From positions 839,599 through 903,598 of the forward strand of contig MU001493.1 of assembly GCA_010093485.1 (NCBI GenBank): DNA of 64,000 nt, written 5' to 3'. The DNA is from Karstenula rhodostoma CBS 690.94. Lineage: Eukaryota > Ascomycota > Dothideomycetes > Pleosporales > Didymosphaeriaceae. The notes beneath the pieces are model-generated. The model had not been told where the DNA came from and ran no database searches. It was given only the letters and a program-made list of their open reading frames with translations. This document shows positions 23,071 through 36,277 of this stretch, piece by piece. Made by a program: the position numbers and the translations under genes. Each line of letters opens with the position of its first letter. Position 1 is the first letter of the stretch.

Positions 23071-23342
23071 TGCATGCTTGATCCTGCAGCGATCTTGATG
23101 CAAATAAGTCCGAGCGGGTCTGCCTTTACGGTTTAGAAACTCGAGTATGGCTAGGGCTTAAGATCGTCACGCCATGGTGTTTAGGTTTGCATGGTGCTTT
23201 TCTTGTGGACTCATGGGAGTAGCTGCCACGGTCGGACGTGGGTTACATCTTTTACATATAACGCACACAGCCTTTAATACCAATTAACATCTCACCAAAA
23301 AAAATTCGCCCGGGCGTGCCAGCAATGAGAACCATAGATCTC

Positions 23343-23899
23343 TCACCAAAATAATTCCCAATGCCATTCATTGCCACTGATCCCATCCCTCCACCCCCGG
23401 CTTTCATTCCACTCTTCCGCCTCCTTCGTAAACCAGAGCAGATCCCCCATCTCAGGATACAGATCCACACCGAACTTTCTCGCCTGCCCACTTCCCTTCT
23501 CGACATCGACATCACACTTAACCGTATACCTCACCACAAGCGGGATCAATGTTCTCCAGCACGTACGAGTAACCATACACCCTTTTTCTCGATCACCCAC
23601 CCACACGAACGAGTACGAGCGGTCCCTGCCGTCGATTTCAATCTGCGCCTCGTCGGCGTCATACGCAAGCGCGATCGCGTGGCATCCCGGGTGCGTGTAC
23701 GTCCCCGCGGACGTCCCCAGCTCCGCATCCTCACCAGGCTCATCTGCTCTGCCGCGGCCCGGGGCGAAGACTTCATCCCGCGGTTTGACGTGCGTCCGCT
23801 CTGCCACCTTCATATCGGTGTGCCCACTGGAGTTGAATCCTCGTCTTCGGCGACGCGGAGGAGTTCGTCGATGAGGTAGAACGGAATCGCCATCGCCAT
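23343..23899 (-). CDS. Hypothetical protein, gene model unresolved
   Basis: I do not recognise this protein. The likely ATG at 23899 reads MAMAIPFYLIDELLRVAEDE and then stops after about 30 codons. A second frame continues with MKVAERTHVKPRDEVFAPG and then protein-like sequence to WHWELFW at 23343. Near 23570 a third frame (GYSYVLENIDPACGEVYG) also looks coding. I could not find splice sites that reconcile the frames, so this may be a gene with frameshifts or small unusual introns. It lies between the GH72-like gene and RPB1 with no functional clue. Confidence 0.35.
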
Positions 23900-24988
23900 C
23901 GCCCCGGGATACGCCTCGATGTTTCCTAGCTACACGCCACCCCATTCTGTTGTGTCCCAGGGAGGTCGCGGCAGCATGACGCGAGGTCATGGCTGCGGGA
24001 TTTGATATTGGAAGTGGTAATTTATGGCGCTCATTGTGGTGGACACATGACGTAGAGCGGAGATGTGGCTGGCGTTGCCCAGCTCTATATACTGAATACC
24101 ACCAGTACGAGGTGCATCTAGTCTACAGTCCTAGCGTTGACCGGTAGCTGTACTTACTATGAGTGATTTCAGTCATCCACTTCGCTCCATGAAGCCAACG
24201 AATAGGTTGTGGGCGGTACTTTGCTCTGTGTAATGCACAAACATTATGCGCTATCCATCTTGACCTCATCCCAGCATATGCGTCAGAGCCATCGATTCAC
24301 AGAATCATGCGTCGAAGCAATTGCGACAAAAGATTGTCAATTTCGATATTATCTCATAACCCTCGTCGCCTTCAACTCGTCATCCACCTAGGTATCACCC
24401 AACTCAGCGCAAATTTTCTAACCATCCCTAGCACCCCTCGGGCCCAATCGCGCAATTTAGCGGGCCGCACAGGCAATCTAAAACGCAGAAACACTAAACG
24501 ACAAGACCGAAATCTGTGAAAGGCCCAATGCCCTGAACGCCTCGCATTTTGTGCACAAGGGTCGTGGCCCCATCGTCAAATACCCAATCCCAAGAAGAGA
24601 TAACGCCGTGAACCCCCGTGAATGGTGCTGGGTGTATGTAATGCAGACGGGATAGGAACATCTTTTTGCGGTTTGGGGCGGAGGGTGCTGTCGAAGCACA
24701 TATCGCTCGTTGGTTGTACATCGTAAAAACAAAACATTAAATAATCGAAGAGGCCAGCTATTGCAGTCGAATGTGTGAGTGTAAACGTGGGCCTAGCTAA
24801 AGGTACGCCGACATCGTGACGCGACTGGTGGCGGCCGTGCAGTGTGCAATTTGAACGGGGCGAGACTTATTCGGATAGGAGCTACCCATCACCGATGTCA
24901 GCCTTCACGTTCAAAAGAGCGAAGAGGACGAATTTTGTACAAAGCGAGGTAAGAACCTGCTTACATGAGGAATATTCACCAGTGTAGA
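23900..24988. other. Intergenic region, 3' of RPB1
   Basis: No gene is seen. The right part is the RPB1 3' untranslated region on the minus strand. Short frames around 24209-24732 on both strands are not supported. Confidence 0.5.
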
Positions 24989-27900
24989 TCACTGCTGAGG
25001 CGAACTATTCATCGTTAGCAATCCATCTTCATGGCAAGGATTGTACAACTTACGTCGGAGAGTACTTAGGCGACGTCGGCGAGTACTGCGGAGACGTCGG
25101 CGAGGTGGGGGAGTACTTGGGCGATGTCGGGCTGTACTGGCCCATTGGACTCGTCGGACTATAGGAAGGTGATGTAGGTGAAGCAGGTGAACGCCTATCA
25201 CCGCTGTTGAACTGCGGGCTCGTCGGGCTATACATCGGAGAAGTTGGACTGTATTGTGGAGATGTGGGACTCCATCCACCACCAGGAGAGGTTGCGCTAC
25301 GAGCAGCAGCTTGAGCGGGTGAGGTAGGGCTCCACTGCGGAGACGTGGGCGAGTATCCCGGTGATGTAGGCGAGTAGCTCGGAGACGTCGGGGAGAAACC
25401 TCCAGGTGACGTGGGCGAGAACTGAGGGGACGTGGGCGAGTACGGTGAGGTGGGATTGTAGCCCGGGGAGGTAGCTCCGAAGCGTGGGCTGGTCATGCTC
25501 ATGCCGGGGGATGTGGGCGAATATTGAGGAGAGGATGGAGAGAATGACGGCGAAGAGGGGCTGGCGCCACCGCTGAAGGGGCTCATAGCGCCTGGCATGC
25601 CAGGGCTGCGAGTACCGCCGGCATACGGGCTGAAGCCACCATCGCCGTACTGCGGAGCATACTCGCTCATGCCGCCGAAGTTCCCTTCTGGGGCTGCCAG
25701 AGGCGAGAACTCGGCGCTGTAAGATGGACCACTCATGCCGCCTTCGTAGGTTGGAGAGCCAAGGTCGTACGGTGTAGCGGCACCGGTGTCATAGTAATTT
25801 CCGGTGGCGTTGGTGCGCATGCGAGAGTTGTCCTCGACCATAGTTAGTAACATCTGGCTATCCATTACAACCTCAAACTCTCCTGTTCCCATCGGAGCAA
25901 GTTGACCAAGCATGATGTTCTCAGAGACACCTCGGCAGTCATCAAGCTCGCCGTAGCCAGCGGCTTCGAGCAGAATCTCTACCGTCTCCTCGAAGGAGCA
26001 TCGCATGAGTGCGCCAGTGTCACCGCGATTGATGCCGTGGCGCGTGATAGCCATCAGGAGACCACGTTGGGTCATGATGTCAACGAGGATTGCCATGTGG
26101 CGATGGTTGACGTATGAACCGTCGAACTCCAAAACGTTGGACAATTCCTTCAAAAGACCAGCGCGAGCAGCTTCGATACCAAGAACGCCAAGCACCTCGA
26201 TGAACGAGTTGGAGTACGAACAGGTGGCGTCTACACCCTCTACGGAGAGTACCTCGGCCAGCGCAATACCTGTGGTATCCAAGACCCACTCCATGCAACG
26301 AGGATCGTCCTTCTTGAGAATCAAGGACTCATCTTCTTCTTCGAAAACCTTCTGCTCGGTACGGATAAAAGCACGTTCGATGCCCTTTACTCCGCGCAAT
26401 GTTACATCGTCCAGCAGATGAACGGCGAGCTTGCGCATCCACCGTTCATCACGGTCTTCTTCGTCATCCTCATCTTTTCGGAGATGCTGATCCCACTTGA
26501 AGCGTACACGTAACACCTGCTCGTCGTCGTTGGGATCGGCAGCGATGACGCTAATGTTGGGGGCGAATTCCTCAATGATCCTTCTGGACACTTCTCTGAT
26601 ATCTAGGTTCTTGTCCAGTAGGTGCTTTCGTTCCAGAACGATACGAAGCAGCCACTTGGACAGGTTCGATGTGTCCTCGTCTTGTTCGATCCCGTAATGA
26701 ATATCGACCATAGTCTCATCAGCTTCAATCAACGTGGCTCTTGGATCAGGATCATAGTACAACTCGACCGAGTGCGTCAATGATCGAAGAGTTGTGTGTT
26801 CGATCCTGCTTCGGAGTTCCTTCGCCGTTTGTTGCGAATGTTGCGGGTGACTCTGTTTGATCAACATACTGGGCGTCTTAATGTTGGCGGCAATGTTGAG
26901 AATTTCCTTGAGACGAGGTACACCGAGGGTGACGTTCTTGGAAGACACACCAGCGAAATGGAAGGTGTTCAAAGTCATCTGGGTAGCGGGTTCTCCGATA
27001 GACTGGGCTGCAATCACACCCACCATTTCTCCAGGGTGAACAGCAGCCCTAAGGAAGCGGTCTGCGATTTCGCCGATGACATGATTAAAGGCGAGCTTGT
27101 TCAGGTGATCTACGGTCACCAGGCGCTTGAAAGCCAAACGAGACCGCAAAAGACATTTAAAGAGCATGGTGGCGCTCTTCTGCGCCTCCAAAGTGAGCGG
27201 ATCGTCACCTCGAATAACGATGAGCTTGTCGAGCAAGTCGCGAACACCCTTGATAACATCTATTGGGTGGAGGTCGCTTCGTTGAGAGTTCTTAATCGCG
27301 AATCGAGTCTTGGCATTCTCGATGATGCGGCTGATGTGGAGAGGCAGGTAAACCTCTTTCTTATCGTTCCTCATCCCCTGGCGCAGGAATGCACGATCCT
27401 CTTCAAGCGCAGCAAATTCCTCATCAAAGTACCGGCCAACCTCGGTGTCGCCTTGGATCTCGTTGGCAACCTCCAGCAGATCGGCAGAGATAGGTGGCCT
27501 ATCGCTCATTACGTCCATCCTATATTGACCCTCGAACTTTTTCCGGGACAGTGGCACAGTATCAATGGTTTGCTTCTCGACCTTTGCGCCGTCGAGACCG
27601 TCCTCACCGTAGACGAATTCGACAATGTCGCCCATGGAGTTACGGACAGTGCCGTCATACTTGACCATGACGTCTTCAAGCGCCTTGACCAAACGACGCT
27701 GGATGTAACCAGTTTCTGCTGTCTTCACAGCAGTGTCGATGAGACCCTCACGACCAGCCATGGCGTGGAAGAAGAACTCAGTTGGGGTAAGCCCACGCAA
27801 GTAAGAGTTTTCGATGAATCCTCGCGATTCAGGGGAATAATCGTCCTTCGTGAAATGCGGAAGCGTACGGTATTTGAAACCAAAGGGAATACGGTTACCT

Positions 27901-30346
27901 TCGACAGCCTGTTGACCGACAAGGGACACCATCTGGGCGATGTTGACGTTCGAACCCTTGGATCCGGAGGTGACTGTTTGGACGACGTTGTTGAAGGGCT
28001 TCAGGTTGTCCTTGGCTGCGGTACCACCAGCCTCACGTCCTTCATTGAGAGCTTTCTGTGCCTTGGCTTCGAAGGTGCCTCGTAGAGTCATACCAGGATT
28101 GGGCTCCAATTTATCCGTAGTTGCAAGTTTCAACACTTCTGCAACTTCGGCCTTGGCTTTGTTTACAGCTTCCACAATCTTATCAGAGGTAGCCTTGTCA
28201 GGAACAGCATCGCCAACACCAATACTGAAGCCGTTATGTAGGAACCAGTAGGCGACGATGCGCTGCGTAGCGTTGAAGAAGTCAACCGCTGCCTGCGGGC
28301 CGTGCTCATTGTATACAATGTGAACGACACCACCGGGAGAAGCACCGACCTGCTTCTTGACAATTTGGCCCATGACTATCTCGCCTCCATGGATGACGAC
28401 TGATTTGCCGCTGAAATCGTTGAACTTGTCGTCGGCAGAATCACTCCCTTGAGCGAGGTTGAGGTCGTCCTTGAAAGCGTAGCTGATGATCTGTTTACCG
28501 GTCCAGCGAGGTTTCGGCCTCAGGATAGCAGGTGGGGGAAGAAGGCCATCCCAGTCTGGCACCCACATCATGAGGGGCATGACTTGCTCTCGAGTCAGAA
28601 AAACGTCCATGTGAGTCATTTTGAAGATACCACACAGCGTATCTTGCACGATACCCATGAGCGGTTTATTTCCCTGAGGTGAGACGATCTGGAGCGGGAC
28701 CATGCACAGATTCTTGACCTCAGCGCGCGTTTCGTCGCTCTGCGGCACGTGCAAGTTCATCTCGTCGCCATCGAAATCAGCGTTATAAGGTGACGTGACG
28801 GACAAGTTCAGACGGAACGTCGAGTATGGCATCACCTTTACACGATGGCCCATCATAGATTCCTTGTGCAGAGACGGCTGTCGGTTGAAGATGATGACAT
28901 CGTCATCGTTGATGTGACGCTCAACCTTCCAGCCATATGCCAATTGCAACTCGCTTAGATTCTTGTTGTGCTTGAGGTCAAGGCGTACACCGTCGGACTT
29001 AATAACGAAGTTGGCTCCGGGATGGTTCGTGGGGCCATTGCGCACTAGGGCCGATAGCTTGCCAATGTTGAACTTGGTCACGGTTTCGGGGTACGTTAAG
29101 GTCCTAGCGATTGAGCGTGGCACACCAACCTGGTCTAGCGACAGGTTGGGATCGCCTGTGATGACAGTGCGGGCAGAGAAGTCCACACGCTTGCCCATGA
29201 GGTTGCCTCGTAGACGACCTTCCTTGCCCTTTAAGCGGCCACGAATGGTTTTGAGCGGTCGACCGGACTTTTGCATTGCCTGGGGCACACCGTTCGCATC
29301 GTTGTCCATGTAAGTAGCAATATGATATTGCAGAAGCTGCTCATACTCTTCTATCGCGTGCTGTGCAGCACCTTCTGCGTGTGCCTTCTTCACGTTGCTG
29401 TTAGCACGGATGATATCGCCCAATTTGTAGGTCAGATCATCCTCTCCACGAGCACCCTGGCCTGTGCCATCGACCGAGATACTAGGGCGGACCGGGGGCG
29501 GGGGCACAGGAAGGACGGTAAGAATCATCCAGTCCGGTTTGGCATAGTCAATGTTGAGGCCGAGCAGAGCCAGAGTATTCTCACTTAGGTGTCGGAAGAC
29601 GTTCAGCGCATCTTGTGCTTTGATCACTTTCTTGTCCGCGTCTTTGGGTTCTTCCTCGTCTTTCCGCGGTTTGTACGTGGCAGTCAATTTCAAACCCTCC
29701 TTCTTGATGGAGTCGGGCATCTTGTTGCCGCAGCCACCGTGCGCCGGTCCCTTCTTGTCGTTGGGGGGTTCGTTCTCGCAGACCTTCCGCGTCTTGGACA
29801 GTCGCCATATCATGTCGAAGCGCTTCTTTGGGTCTTTAATCTTGGTAGCAGACAGCCAATCTGGGTGGTTCTAGTGGTGAGGTTAGCCAGAGCACTGCAC
29901 CAGGCCGCGATGTTCGTCTTCCGCCAGGAAAGACTTACGAAGTCAGCCAGGATCAGGCCACAGTTGTGACACACTGTCTCGAGAAGTTTTTTGATCTTCA
30001 CGACAAAACCTGCAAGGCGTCAGACGAAGCTCAGCACGGCAGCATGTTCAGACTACTAACCGACATGGAACACGGGCACGGCCAACTCAATGTGGCCAAA
30101 ATGCCCCGGACAGGTCTGCATGTCTTCCTGACATGTGCCACAGACAAAGCTGCGATCGATGCTGCCAAGCCTGCTATCGTTCAGGCCTGATACGCGGGCT
30201 TGCTGCTTTTCTTCGTCCATGGTCTCCGGGTACAGGATGTGCACGACACTCATGGACTTGATCTCCTCGGGCGAGAGCAGCCCGAACTGGATCTCCTTGA
30301 TCGTGCGCAGCGGGCACTTGGAGACGACGGGGGCTCCAGGCGGCAT
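24989..30346 (-). CDS. RPB1: RNA polymerase II largest subunit RPB1
   Basis: Catalytic largest subunit of nuclear RNA polymerase II. Four exons join in frame to 1729 residues: 30061-30346, 29939-30009, 25054-29870 and a 16-nt last exon at 24989-25004. The N-terminus has the zinc-clamp pattern [17 protein letters not shown] and LETVCHNCG. The active-site loop [12 protein letters not shown] carries the magnesium-binding aspartates, and the trigger-loop region [19 protein letters not shown] is intact. The C-terminal domain has heptads based on YSPTSPx: I count 11 exact YSPTSP copies plus F, W and N variants, interrupted by non-heptad inserts (for example [14 protein letters not shown] and [11 protein letters not shown]). 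The frame appears to stop at 25050, but a GTAAGT donor at 25053 and acceptor AATAG (25005) splice the final heptad to SPQQ and TGA. The gene is divergent from SWD1. Confidence 0.97.
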
Positions 30347-31032
30347 GATGGCGGTTGTTTGGGGGCACTGCGGAAATTCGCTGTTGGTGGACGCAAGGAG
30401 CGTGGGAAGCTGGCTAGACCGTGTTACCGGTGAGCGCGAGCTGCTGGTGGAGCCGTGGGTGAGGCAACGGCCGTGGTGGCCACGCCGGGGCTGGCGCCTC
30501 CTCGGTTGCAGGAAACGAGTCTAGATATACGAGGGATGGTATGCCACAGGAAGATATGGTGTCCCTGATGCGCCGATGCGCGCGGTGGGATGCGGTCGAA
30601 GAATAGCGCCCGTGGACAAAGGCTGAGCGGCTCGGGGGCTCGCGGTCGGTCGCGCGTCGCTGCAGCGGGCAGCGCGGGTCTTTTGCGCAGTGGCGGGAGC
30701 GCAGACGGGTGCGGCGAGATGTTTGACGCGCTCGCGGGCACCACAGCGGTCGGGATGGATGGGGTGGTGGTGGTGTGAGGGGGGAGTGCAGGAGCGAGAG
30801 GCGTCAGGCAGCGCAGCGCAGAACAAGAGGAAGCGGCGAACAAAGGAGCCAAGCCGCGCTAGTCCCGCTACGACCACCTGTGGAGAATAGTCGACGCGGG
30901 CGCGGTGCTCTACAGCTCCGAGCACTGAGCACTCAGCACTGCCAGCCAGCACCGAGAGGCATGGAGCGCGCCGCCGCAATATGTGCAGCACCCTGACCGC
31001 GCGCGCTGCCCTCCCCGCCCCAGTCCGCCGCC
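30347..31032. promoter_or_regulatory. Shared head-to-head promoter region of RPB1 and SWD1
   Basis: These 686 bp separate the RPB1 ATG (minus) from the SWD1 ATG (plus) and must contain both promoters. The sequence is GC-rich without a TATA box, as expected for constitutive genes. Frames crossing it are simple GC-rich shadows. Confidence 0.6.
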
Positions 31033-32611
31033 ATGAACCTGTCGCTGGTTGATCCCTTCGTCCTTGCGCAGGACTGCCCCGAGGTCATCACGGGCCGTCT
31101 GCGTAAGTTGGCCCCCCAGCAGCAACATTATCACGCCGACTAACGCACCCCGCGCAGGCAGCGGCCACTCGACGTCGATTCGCTTCAGTCACCGCGGCGA
31201 TCTGCTGGCCTCTGGACGGGTAGGCTACAGCACCAACCACAGCTAGAACACGGCTAACCTCGCTAGCATGATGGCATCGTGGTCGTCTTCGACATCGAGA
31301 CCAACGGCGTCGCCCGCAAGCTGCGCGGCCACACGCGCCAGATCCAGTCCCTGAGCTGGTCCACCAACGACCGCTTCCTTCTCAGCGCCGGCCAGGACTG
31401 GAAGTGCGTACTCTGGGACCTGAAGGATGGCTCGCGCGTGCGCACCGTCCGCTTCGAGTCGGCCATCTTCATCGCTGAACTGCACCCCAAGAACCAGTAC
31501 GATGCGTCGCAAACGTACCACGCAATTGCTAACATGGCGCAGCATGATCTTTGCCGCCGCTCTCTTCGAAGATCAGCCTGTTCTGGTCGACATGTCGGCA
31601 GAGGTGCCTGTCAAACACATGCTGCCCACCGCGCCCCGCCGCTCCCAGACGGAACGCGAGAAGGCGACCGAGAAGCAGGCCGCCCAGGACGCAAAACAGA
31701 CGACGACCGTAACTATCTTCACGCCCTCAGCCGACCACATACTCGCAGGCACGAACAAGGGCTGGCTGAACATCATTGATACCAGGACGCACGAAGTCAT
31801 GTACTCCTACCGAGTTACCAACTCGCTCATTGTGCTGATTCGCATGACACACTCCGGTCGCGATGTAGTTTTGAACTCCAGCGACAGAATTATCCGGACG
31901 TTTCTCCTCCCCGACCTCAGCGACCCAAATCTTGACTTCGACATGCTGGAGCTCAAAGTGCAGCACAAGTTTCAAGATCTCGTACAACGATTATCGTGGA
32001 ATCACGTCACCTTTAGCTCAGCTGGCGACTACGTTGCAGCTACGACGTACATGAACCACCACGTCTACATATGGGAACGCGGCCAGGGCAGTCTCGTGAA
32101 GATCTTGGAGGGGACCAAGGAGGAGCTGTCGGTGCTAGAGTGGCATCCATTCCGGCCTTTCGTAGCCGCTATTGGCGTTGATTCCGGGCGCGTGTGGCTT
32201 TGGTCTATTCTACAACCCCAGCGCTGGTCTGCGCTTGCCCCAGATTTCGTCGAAGTGGAAGAAAATGTGGAGTACATTGAAAAGGAGGATGAGTTCGACA
32301 TCCAGCCGCTAGAAGAACTTCACAAACGGAGGCTCGACCAGGAAGATGAGGAGGTCGATGTGCTTACTATTGACCCTGTTAAGACCAATGCCCAACATGA
32401 ACCTGGCGAGTTCAGAATGCCAGTGTTGCTGGATATCGAAGCAAGCGATAGCGAGGACGAGATTGTGGCCGTTGGAGCGGGACAATTCAGGCGGCGGAGT
32501 CCAGGAGCTGGGAAGGAGTACATGAACGACGACGAGGTGGGAGTCAGTGGTGATGAGGTGAGGAGGGCCAATGGCTCTACGGCGAGTGGAACGAAAAGGC
32601 GACGCGCATGA
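31033..32611 (+). CDS. SWD1: COMPASS complex WD40 subunit SWD1/RBBP5
   Basis: SWD1 is a core subunit of the COMPASS histone H3K4 methyltransferase. Four exons, 31033-31102, 31158-31219, 31267-31496 and 31543-32611, encode 476 residues in frame; all introns are short GT-AG. The start MNLSLVDPFVLAQDCPEVIT and then SGHSTSIRFSHRGDLLASGR are characteristic of the family. WD repeats follow, such as GIVVVFDIETNGVARKLRGH, SAGQDWKCVLWDLKDGSRV and YMNHHVYIWERGQGSLVKIL, with an RRSQTEREKA insertion between blades. The acidic segment EVEENVEYIEKEDEFD after the last blade matches the conserved RBBP5 hinge used for complex assembly. A basic KRRR end could be nuclear. It sits head-to-head with RPB1, whose phosphorylated CTD is linked to COMPASS recruitment. 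Confidence 0.92.
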
Positions 32612-34244
32612 AGCTTCCCTACTCGTCTTGCGCACTAAATACTTTGTCGTCCCGTGCGCGAGGGAAACCTTCCACAAGCAGCCAAATGGCACCGCCGCTG
32701 CAATAATAGAAACACGCTTGCAAGTATCACACCAGCGCTCAGTCGCACACCTGTGATCGCCAAAGGATGCGAACACAGTATTCTGGGGATTCACCCCGCG
32801 GAGCTTGAGTCTCCTTCGGTGCAACAGTAGTCCGCTGGCGCATAGAAGCCAGAGAGATGACTTCATTGTATCCATCCACTAGCAAACCATTTAAGTGGGT
32901 TCTCACTAAAACGAATTCTTCTCAGACTAACGAAGCCATCTCATCATCACAAGGTTCTACAGCTTGCATGCCCTTCATTGCTGTAGTGAGGTTGTGTATG
33001 CCAAGTACGGAAGTTGAAGCCCAGCCCTACGTACGGCACCCAAAATAGCAACCGCGTATTTGGTCGACGCCACACTTAAATATATCAGGGTGCAGTCTTC
33101 ACACTACTAATTACAATTTGTACAACCTACCAAGTACGAAGAGTTTCGAGGGCTGTTGGCGAATAAACATAGTCCTAAAGAATTCGCATTAGAAGGCGAG
33201 CATGTCGAGCCGTAGTGAAGTGGGTGTGTTCCAAAGCCTGCTGAACGACCCTGCACCAGCTGCTCATCAAGTCTTCTCAACAAGGCTAGTGGTCAGTATT
33301 GCATCATGAATAGTCTATCTTTAAACAAACAAGCTTGAAAGAACGATTCGGTACCCACGGCCACGCGTTTAGCCCATCGTCCGTCAGAGTCTTATCACAT
33401 GTCTAGCCACGAGGTATTTCGATTGGCGTCCGATCTATACGACCGTTGCAGCGCCACTCCTGACTACTGTATTTCGCACACACACCACGCTCGGCCTTGC
33501 ATCTCCCTATCTCTCGTATCGCTACCCCATAACTGCTTCTTTGAAATTGTTTGAGGGCTGTCTGGCAGTATCATGTTCACCCCATCCAGGTTTCAGGCAC
33601 CATCCCAGCCGCATGCACGGCCAGCACATACCCCTTTTCTCTCTCTCGCACCGTGTCGGATGGCGACAAATCAAGAATAGCGACAGAATCGCTGCCATGT
33701 TTTTAGCCCCACAGGCTCAGCCCGCATGCATGATGTAGCGCCCTTCGTTCTCACGTAGCGGATCTCCACGCAGGGTTCACGGCCTGAAACACTCGTCTGC
33801 TCGTGGCAGTTCGGTCCATCACGATGCAGGCGCAAGCTTAAAGCCCCGGACGCCGTCGTGACGCGCAGAGGCCTCACCTCATTCCGCATCTCCAGTACTT
33901 CTTCTCGGTCGCGCAGTGTGTGTGGTTCACTCGTTTTTACGTTTTAATATACATCCCAGCCCCAGGACCACGCTCGCTTCCCTGACTGGACAGCTACCTT
34001 AATCTACTTCGTGGCCATATCTTGCTTCGATCCTTGCGACTATCTTAACCGACATCATATACGTTTTCCGGATAGTTTTTGTTGATCTTGGGCGACATTG
34101 CCTTGCCACATCCGGCCTTTGGTCTTATACCCAACGCAAGGGACACACCTTCCGTTCCCAGGCCATTCCACCACCGTCGTGCTACACCGCAGATATTCTG
34201 GTTAAGAAATACTTTTTGGACAGCAGAGAATTTATTGTTACGTT
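32612..34244. other. Intergenic region and GH5 promoter
   Basis: No gene is visible over 1.6 kb. The part from about 33470 to 34240 is pyrimidine-rich on the plus strand, typical of a long fungal promoter and leader before the gene starting at 34245. Confidence 0.5.
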
Positions 34245-35743
34245 ATGCTTTTGACGCGCGTGTTGGCTGCGGGCCTGGCGTGTGGGTTTGCGGCTGCGGC
34301 TCCTGCGTAAGTACCCTGCCTTTCCGATGTTTGTCCACGAGCGAGGCTTTGTGTGCGCTGGAATGTGCTTGCACATGTTTGGGGGGAAAGGGATGAGTAC
34401 GATGCCACACAAGGCGTCCTGGGATGCCAACGAATGGTTACTGGGCATAACTTAGTCTGTGGCAGACAGCTAACCATATACAGCACCACCAAACGTGGTG
34501 TCGCCTTTGCATGGGGCTCAGAGAAAGTAAAAGGTGTAAATATTGGAGGATGGCTCGTTCTCGAGCCGTGGATCACGCCATCCTTGTTCGATAACCTTGG
34601 TCGCAGCGATGTCGTCGACGAGTTTACGTTGGGGGAGAAACTCGGGCAGGACGCAGCGCTGAAGGTTCTGAAAAAGCACTGGGATTCTTGGTGCACTTTT
34701 AAGGACTTCCAGAAGATTAAAGACTCGGGATTTAATCTGGTTAGGATACCGGTTGGGTACTGGGCGTATGATACGCTGGGCTCGCCGTATGTTAAAGGCG
34801 CTGCACCTTATAGTAAGTTCTTCCTTGCGCGAACGGCTCCCGTTGATGCACTCTCCTCTCTCCTACTCTCGGCTGACTATTCCTCACAGTCGACGCTGCC
34901 ATCGACTGGGCCCGCGGCCTTGGCCTCAAAGTCCTAATCGACCTCCACGGCGCCCCCGGATCCCAAAACGGCTTCGACAACTCCGGCCAACGCATCTCCC
35001 CACCAACCTGGACCGAGGGTAATACCGTCCAACAAACCCTCGACATATTCTCCACCATCACGAAAAAGTATGCGCAAACTAAATACCAGGACGTCGTTGT
35101 CGGCATCGAACTCCTCAACGAGCCGCTCATCCCCTCCCTCGAAGAGCCCATTGTCCGCCAGTTCTACCGCGACGGCTTCGGCCGCCTGCGTGAGACCTCC
35201 GACACCCCCATCGTCCTGCATGACGGCTTCCTGCCAACAGCGAACTGGAACGGCTTCCTCACGCCCTCGGACAACAACGCGCAAAACGTCGTCATGGACC
35301 ACCACGAGTACCAAGTCTTCACCGACGCGCTCGTCGCGCTCTCTCCCGAAGCGCACGTCTCGCAGGTCTGCTCGTCGTCATCCAGCTACGCGGGCTCCGA
35401 CAAGTGGAGTTTCGTCGGCGAGTGGACAGGCGCCATGACCGACTGCGCAAAATACCTCAACGGGCTGGGTGTCGGTGCGCGATACGATGGGACCTACCCC
35501 GGCTCCACGAAAGTTGGGGACTGCACCTGGCAGAACGACATCTCCAAGTGGAGTCAGCAGTACAAGGATCAAACACGCAAGTACATCGAGGCACAGATGA
35601 GCGCGTTCGAGACGAGGGCTGGCGGGTGGGTGTGGTGGAACTTCAAGACCGAGGGCGCGGCGGAGTGGGATGCGTTTAAGCTGGTTGATGCGGGGGTTAT
35701 GCCGCAGCCTCTGGGTCAGAGGAAGTTTGAAGTCATGTGCTGA
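34245..35743 (+). CDS. Secreted glucan 1,3-beta-glucosidase (GH5, exo-beta-1,3-glucanase)
   Basis: Hydrolyses beta-1,3-glucan from chain ends, in wall remodelling or nutrition. Three exons, 34245-34306, 34484-34812 and 34890-35743, give 414 residues in frame. The first exon is a signal peptide (MLLTRVLAAGLACGFAAAA) followed by a short pro-region with KR, a likely Kex2 site. Family motifs are KGVNIGGWLVLEPWITPSLF, GFNLVRIPVGYWAY and VLIDLHGAPGSQNGFDNSG. The acid/base glutamate is in GIELLNEPL and the nucleophile glutamate in FVGEWTGAMTDC, with WVWWNFKTE near the end. Length and motifs fit an intact, active yeast Exg1-like enzyme. The next genes downstream are a pseudogene and another secreted glycan-related protein, but I see no co-regulation signal. 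Confidence 0.92.
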
Positions 35744-36277
35744 GGGGTGGAAGAAAATAAGTTGTTGCCAATAGATGATGATTAGGACATATTGTGGGGG
35801 TTGGAAGGGCGTTTGGTATACCCGAGTATATAGCTGGGTGGCCTGGCTTCTGTTCGTAAGGTGTATTTGTGGAGGATAGGGATACGAGATAACGTACATA
35901 TGTTATAATCTTCATGACGTATACGCTTCTTGGAACTCATGTTTGTATGTGCCTAGGATCGATGTTCTGCTCCCATTCCGTTCACATGGTCATTAAGAGT
36001 TTCGAATAGGCAGCTCTTTCTATCCTTACAGCTTTCAGCTCCTTCAAACTATTACTTACTAGCTTGCCACCTCACCGTGTTCCGTCACTAGCTTGACGCA
36101 TATGATCAATACTCTGGCGTACGTCCCAAAGCAAACACCAAACCGGGTCAAGGTCGAGCGCGGACACAGGCTAGCGGTCGTGAGCTAGTTTGCACAGCTT
36201 CCTATATAACGGCCAACACTACCTGGCCACAATACTCCAACCCACGATCTCCAACAATACCCTCCCGGAACATCACC
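35744..36277. other. Intergenic region before the F-box-like pseudogene
   Basis: No gene is visible. A TATA-like CTATATAAC at 36202-36210 lies about 70 bp upstream of the old start codon at 36278, so the promoter of the decayed gene seems to be still present. Confidence 0.45.

Noticed and set aside
26796..28085. 429-codon plus-strand open frame opposite RPB1
   Set aside because: It is the antisense shadow of a highly conserved coding exon; its composition mirrors RPB1 codons and it has no promoter or motif of its own.
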